This document shows positions 8,488 to 11,950 of a stretch of 11,950 nucleotides of DNA, piece by piece. Made by a program: the position numbers and the translations under genes. Origin of the DNA: Podila epigama (Eukaryota > Mortierellomycota > Mortierellomycetes > Mortierellales > Mortierellaceae); NCBI GenBank assembly GCA_015679605.1, contig JAAAVE010000925.1, positions 1-11,950 on the forward strand, written 5' to 3'. The notes beneath the pieces are model-generated. The model was not told where the DNA came from. It did no database searches and was given only the letters and a program-made list of their open reading frames with translations. Within the stretch, counting starts at the first letter, position 1, and each line of letters opens with the position of its first letter.

Positions 8488-10780
8488 TTACATGATAATA
8501 CACTTTTCGTTCTGACCCTTGTCCTTCTTGGAATCGACAGGCACTCCCTCCAAACGCTCAGTCGCCCGCTTGTCACCGGCCAGGGACGCCTTCTTGTACC
8601 ATTCGATCGCCTCCTCCATATCCTTGCGCGGACCAATGCCAACCTCGGTAAAGTAGCCCATTGCATACAATGCCTTGGGCAACTCCTTTTCGGCTGCACG
8701 CTTTGCCCAGATATATGCCTCTGCATCCGATTGAGGAAGGATTCCCTGGGAGCCTACCAAGTACCATGCGGCCAGCGCAAAGCACGCCTCGGGATGCTCC
8801 TGCTGAGCCGCTAATGTGTAATAATGGATCGACAATCGAGGGTCCTGCTTACATCCCAGCTTGCCATATTCCCAGCACTCGCCCAATCGGAAAGCTGAAG
8901 CGGCATGGCCCAACTCTGCTGCCTGCGAATACAACGAGACCGAGTATTCGGGATCAACAAAAACAATATTCTCAATACCACGTTCATGCAGCTGCGCCAA
9001 CTCGTACAGTGCAAAAGGGAATTCGGGCGTTGCTGCCTGTGATGATCGCTTGAGCCACTTGACTCCGTCCCTGGGCGAAGCTGCCACTCCAAGTTCACCA
9101 TACAACGTCACCACTCCCAAACGCCACATTGCTCCAGGGTGATTCGCCGAAGCTGCTTTCCTATAAGAGTTGGAATAGTAGAATGGGATATTGTAGATGA
9201 TACAAAAGATGGTCAGGACTGCGCTTTTACCTTTTTTACGCTTTTCAGGGGGGGGGGGAAGAGTTCTGTGGTGAACAAGTCAAGCAAGGCCTTGGTGAGG
9301 TAGTACACAGCACCGTGTGATTTCACATGATTAGATTACGATTGTGACAAATAAAAACATGCGGGGAAAAGCCAATGCTCAAAGGACAGTGAGCAAGTTA
9401 TAAAGAGACCAATTGGCCTCGGCCTCCAATTGTAGACAAACTGGAGACACAAATACGGAACCCTGATATTCTTCATCCACTGTCTACTGTCCGGTACTGT
9501 CCACTACACACAGACACCACACATGCACCTTCACATACACATTCACATATACACACACACAAAAAAAAAAAAACAGCATAGAAGGATAGAATGTATCTCG
9601 CCTTCCTTATCTTGAAGTTGGGAATATTTCTCATCGTTACAAATCCACTCGAGGGAATTTTGGAGGAGAGACAGACACAGACAGCTTTGCAATGAATGAC
9701 CATGGTAGATGTAATCGCCCAAAGGATAATGGGATAACGAAAAAAGGGAGACAGACGGACAGATAGACAGATAGACAGATAGACAGATAGACATGCGCTC
9801 CTACATCCCACCACCTCCTTGCCTCATATCTCTGTGCTCCTGGCAAATGCCCAAAAGGTAATATCACAATCAAGATGGATCAAGGAAGGCTATAAATGTA
9901 CACAAAACACATAAAACATCATTTACCTGTAGAATTGGACAGCTCTGGCATTGTCCTTGCGGGTTCCTAGACCTTCGTCGTAGCATCGTCCAGTCCTATA
10001 GGCGGCATCGGGATGACCATGCTTGGAAGCTTGGACCCATAGAGGGAAGGCCTTGTCAAAGTCTGGTTTACCCTTGGCAAAACCAGAAGCAAAGCACTCT
10101 GCTAAATAATGCTGTGATTCCGCATGTCCATTTGTAGCAAGTTTGCGCAAGAGTTTCATAGCTTCATCAAAGAGTTCTGCGCGTGTCTGTGGGTCCTCCA
10201 GCGGCTTGCCGGCGTCAATCATAAAGGCAGCAAATTCAAACTGAAGTTCAGGGTCGTTGGTCTTTTTGGCGTTTTGGCGATACAACTCTAGGGTTTGAGT
10301 GTAGGAGAGAAGGGTAGCCTTGTGCCCAGGCTTCAGATGGGCATGGGACAGAACAGATTGGTCCTGATCTGCCAAGAGCCCCTGTTGTTGTTGCTGGAAA
10401 TACAATTCCTGTTCGTATTGTTGTTGGGCCATCTGTTGCTGGAACATTTGTTGCTCATATGCGAGCTGTTCCTGTGACATTTGTCCCTGTTCATCAATAG
10501 GTGTCATTAGTTGTTGTTGCTGTTGTTGTTGCTGTTGCTGTGCGAATTCAGCCTGTTGAGGATCTTGGGGTAGATCTTTGTTGTGATGGTAAGGTTGTGC
10601 CTGATCCTGAGTGTCATTGGACTGGATCATGTCATCATAGAACTGTTGCTGTTGGTGTTGCTGTTGCTGGTCCTGATCAGGTAATGGCTGTTGCATCTTT
10701 TGTTGCTGAGCCTGAGGCAAGGGAGGCAACTCCTGCGAGACATCAGTCATCGTCGTTGGCGAGGAGGCACTTGCAGCCAT
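8488..10780 (-). CDS. SKT5: Skt5/Chs4-like chitin synthase regulator with Sel1 repeats
   Basis: Two exons, 10780-9927 and 9160-8488, separated by a 766-nt GT-AG intron (donor ACAG/GTAAAT, acceptor TTATAG/G, phase 2), encode 508 residues. Residues 1-147 are rich in Gln, Pro and Asp with polyQ runs. From about 148 the conserved Skt5 region begins (LLSYTQTLELYRQNAKKTNDPELQ written in parts: LLSYTQTLELYRQNA, then KTNDPELQFEFA), followed by tandem Sel1 repeats such as AAYRTGRCYDEGLGTRKD, AFRLGECWEYGKLGCKQD and ALYAMGYFTEVGIGPRKD. The C-terminus ends in a basic stretch and Cys505-Ile-Ile-Met, a CAAX box for farnesylation as in yeast Skt5. In yeast Skt5 activates chitin synthase Chs3 and tethers it at the plasma membrane and bud neck; a similar cell-wall role is expected here. 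The start is the first ATG after the leader (AAT before, G after); the frame is open further upstream but has no ATG. The intron joins mid-repeat without a gap. Several Skt5-like paralogues are usual in such fungi, so exact orthology is open. Confidence 0.92.
9161..9926 (-). other. Long (766 nt) intron of the SKT5-like gene
   Basis: It splits an arginine codon inside a Sel1 repeat (NARAVQFYR then KAASANHPG). The ends are canonical. The interior holds a G9 run near 9249, a CAATTGG/CCAATTG inverted pair near 9413-9435, an A-rich run near 9561-9573 and a GACAGATA tandem repeat at 9758-9789. I see no nested gene and no conserved open frame inside it. Confidence 0.85.
9758..9789. repeat. (GACAGATA)4 microsatellite in intron
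   Basis: Four perfect 8-nt units, flanked by further GACAGAC-like degenerate copies. Translated minus-strand frames across it give repetitive Leu-Ser-Val/Ile-Cys peptides that are artefacts of the repeat. Confidence 0.9.
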
Positions 10781-11950
10781 ATTATGAATGTTTTGTATGA
10801 ATGGAATGAATGAAAAGTGTTTTTTTCGGATGGATGACAAGTGGGGTGAAATAATAAAAAAGAAGACAAAGAAAAGTATCCACAGGTGAAGTGAAGTGAC
10901 TATTATTATTTTTCAGTGTCTTTTTTTTTCTGTCCGTTGTCTTGTCTTTTGTCTTGTCGTGACTTGAGGTGCAAAAAATAAGTGACCACACAAAAGAAAA
11001 GACTCTATCGGGAGAGAGAATGAGAGTGAGAAAAGTAGAAAGTGGAAGGAAAGGAAGGATAGTGAGGAAAGTGAAGAGTGTTGAGGAAAGTGAACAAAAC
11101 AAGAAGAAAGAAGAAAGAAGAAGAAGAAGAAGAAGAACAAAAGAAGAAAAAGAAGAAAAAGAAAAAGAAGAAAGACGAAAATAAATTTGACGGACATCCG
11201 AACATCCATCCAGACGGGCAGACGGACAGACGCATCCATGCATCCAACCATCCTTCCCAATCCTTCCGTTCGTCAAAAAGTATATCTCCCTTTTTTTTTC
11301 CAATACTTCCACAGAATGCTCAATGGATACTCCATTGACAAAAAACTCTTTATTTTGTCATGTTTTTGTCTTGTCTTGTCTTGCTGAACTGAAAGTTATC
11401 CTCGTTTCTTGTGCCATCCAAGCCAAGTTCAGGTCAAAGTTCAGGGCCAAGTCAAGGCCAATGATGAGTGTGGATTATACCCATACCCATGCCCTGTGTA
11501 GTCAACATGTCCTGCGTAGTCAATGGCAATGGCAATGGCAAATAGCATGGTAATGGCATGCTATGGCATGGGTGATGCGTTTCTTTTAATTCTATTTTAT
11601 TTCCTTGATCATCAACATCTGCAGATATGGACCATTTCTTTTTTTACAAAAGAGATGCCTTTGTTGGCCATTGCGAGATAGAAATGAATGGGATGAGAGT
11701 GTTGAGCGAAAGTGAGAGTGAATGAACGAGAGCAAAAAAAATGAAAATAGTAGAGTGTTGGTTGAAAAAGAACAGATCGGCGAGTTTTTTCTTGACTTGG
11801 CTCAAATCAATTTTTTTTTTTCTTGTCAATTGTAAAATAGCATACATGGACATGTTACATGTTATATGGCACACAGCATAGCATAGCAAAGCGAGCCATA
11901 TCTCAATCTCACATTCATCCTCGACCTCCTTGTTTTTTTTTTTTTTTTTT
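10781..11950. other. SKT5-like upstream region; otherwise no gene seen
   Basis: The first about 500 nt are purine-rich on the plus strand (GAAGAA at 11100-11180), so the leader and promoter of the SKT5-like gene are CT-rich on its own strand, as is common for fungal promoters. Further out are TTGTC/TCTTG repeats (10935-10960 and about 11365-11385), CCATC-type short repeats near 11205-11260, (GGCAAT)3 at about 11520-11540, a hairpin at 11542-11564 and T18 at 11933-11950 running to the window end. Long minus-strand open frames here are low-complexity Phe/Ser/Leu and not credible genes. Confidence 0.6.
11542..11564. repeat. Perfect 8-bp inverted repeat (hairpin)
   Basis: Arms ATAGCATG and CATGCTAT are separated by the 7-nt loop GTAATGG. 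No T-run follows directly and no gene ends here, so a terminator role is not supported. Confidence 0.6.

Noticed and set aside
9473-9814. Minus-strand open frame with LSVYLSICLSV repeats
   Set aside because: Translation of the GACAGATA microsatellite inside the SKT5-like intron.
10781-10840. In-frame upstream extension of the SKT5-like protein (SSIRKKHFSF...)
   Set aside because: No ATG exists in this part; the frame is open only by chance and the first ATG, with good context, is at 10780.
10782-11312. 176-codon minus-strand open frame upstream of SKT5-like gene
   Set aside because: Phe/Ser/Leu low complexity produced by a CT-rich promoter tract.
11542-11564. Hairpin considered as a terminator
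   Set aside because: No gene ends nearby, no T-tract follows directly, and such terminators are not expected for nuclear Pol II genes.

Overview
The window looks like nuclear DNA from an early-diverging filamentous fungus (Mucoromycota in the broad sense, such as a Mortierella- or Mucor-type lineage; this is inferred from protein character, not from a marker gene). Pointers are GT-AG introns with fungal CTAAC-type branch sites, glutamine- and serine-rich regulatory proteins, CT-rich leaders, many microsatellites and homopolymer runs, and two host genes with clear fungal homologues. Every gene that can be supported is on the minus strand, so they are read right to left.

Layout. (1) 1-2008 is mostly gene-poor, with only a weak candidate first exon of a leftward gene at 76-164. 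(2) 2009-3494 holds an intronless, retrotransposon Gag-like gene. It lies in two overlapping frames and ends in two zinc-knuckle-like motifs; no protease, reverse transcriptase or integrase is visible nearby. (3) 4055 to about 7721 is an eight-exon gene for a ubiquitin-specific protease of the Ubp9/Ubp13/CreB/USP12-USP46 type. I reconstructed its splicing by hand: every junction keeps frame and gives a 776-residue protein with the whole catalytic triad and zinc-binding cysteines. The catalytic Cys box sits on a 14-nt microexon, and the catalytic Cys codon itself is split by an intron. (4) 8488-10780 is a two-exon Skt5/Chs4-type chitin synthase regulator of 508 residues: a polyQ N-terminus, Sel1 repeats, and a C-terminal CIIM prenylation box. 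Its single intron is 766 nt, far longer than the others in the window. (5) 10781-11950 is the CT-rich upstream region of that gene plus repeats, with no other gene seen.

The two host genes are ordinary fungal housekeeping or regulatory genes: protein deubiquitination, which in ascomycetes is tied to carbon catabolite control, and cell-wall chitin deposition. Nothing suggests that they work in one pathway; they are simply tandem neighbours. I see no CRISPR, tRNA or rRNA genes. The items most worth a second look are the catalytic microexon, the two competing 27-nt first exons of the protease gene (one ending in a tandem array of splice-donor-like repeats), and the frame-split Gag-like gene.
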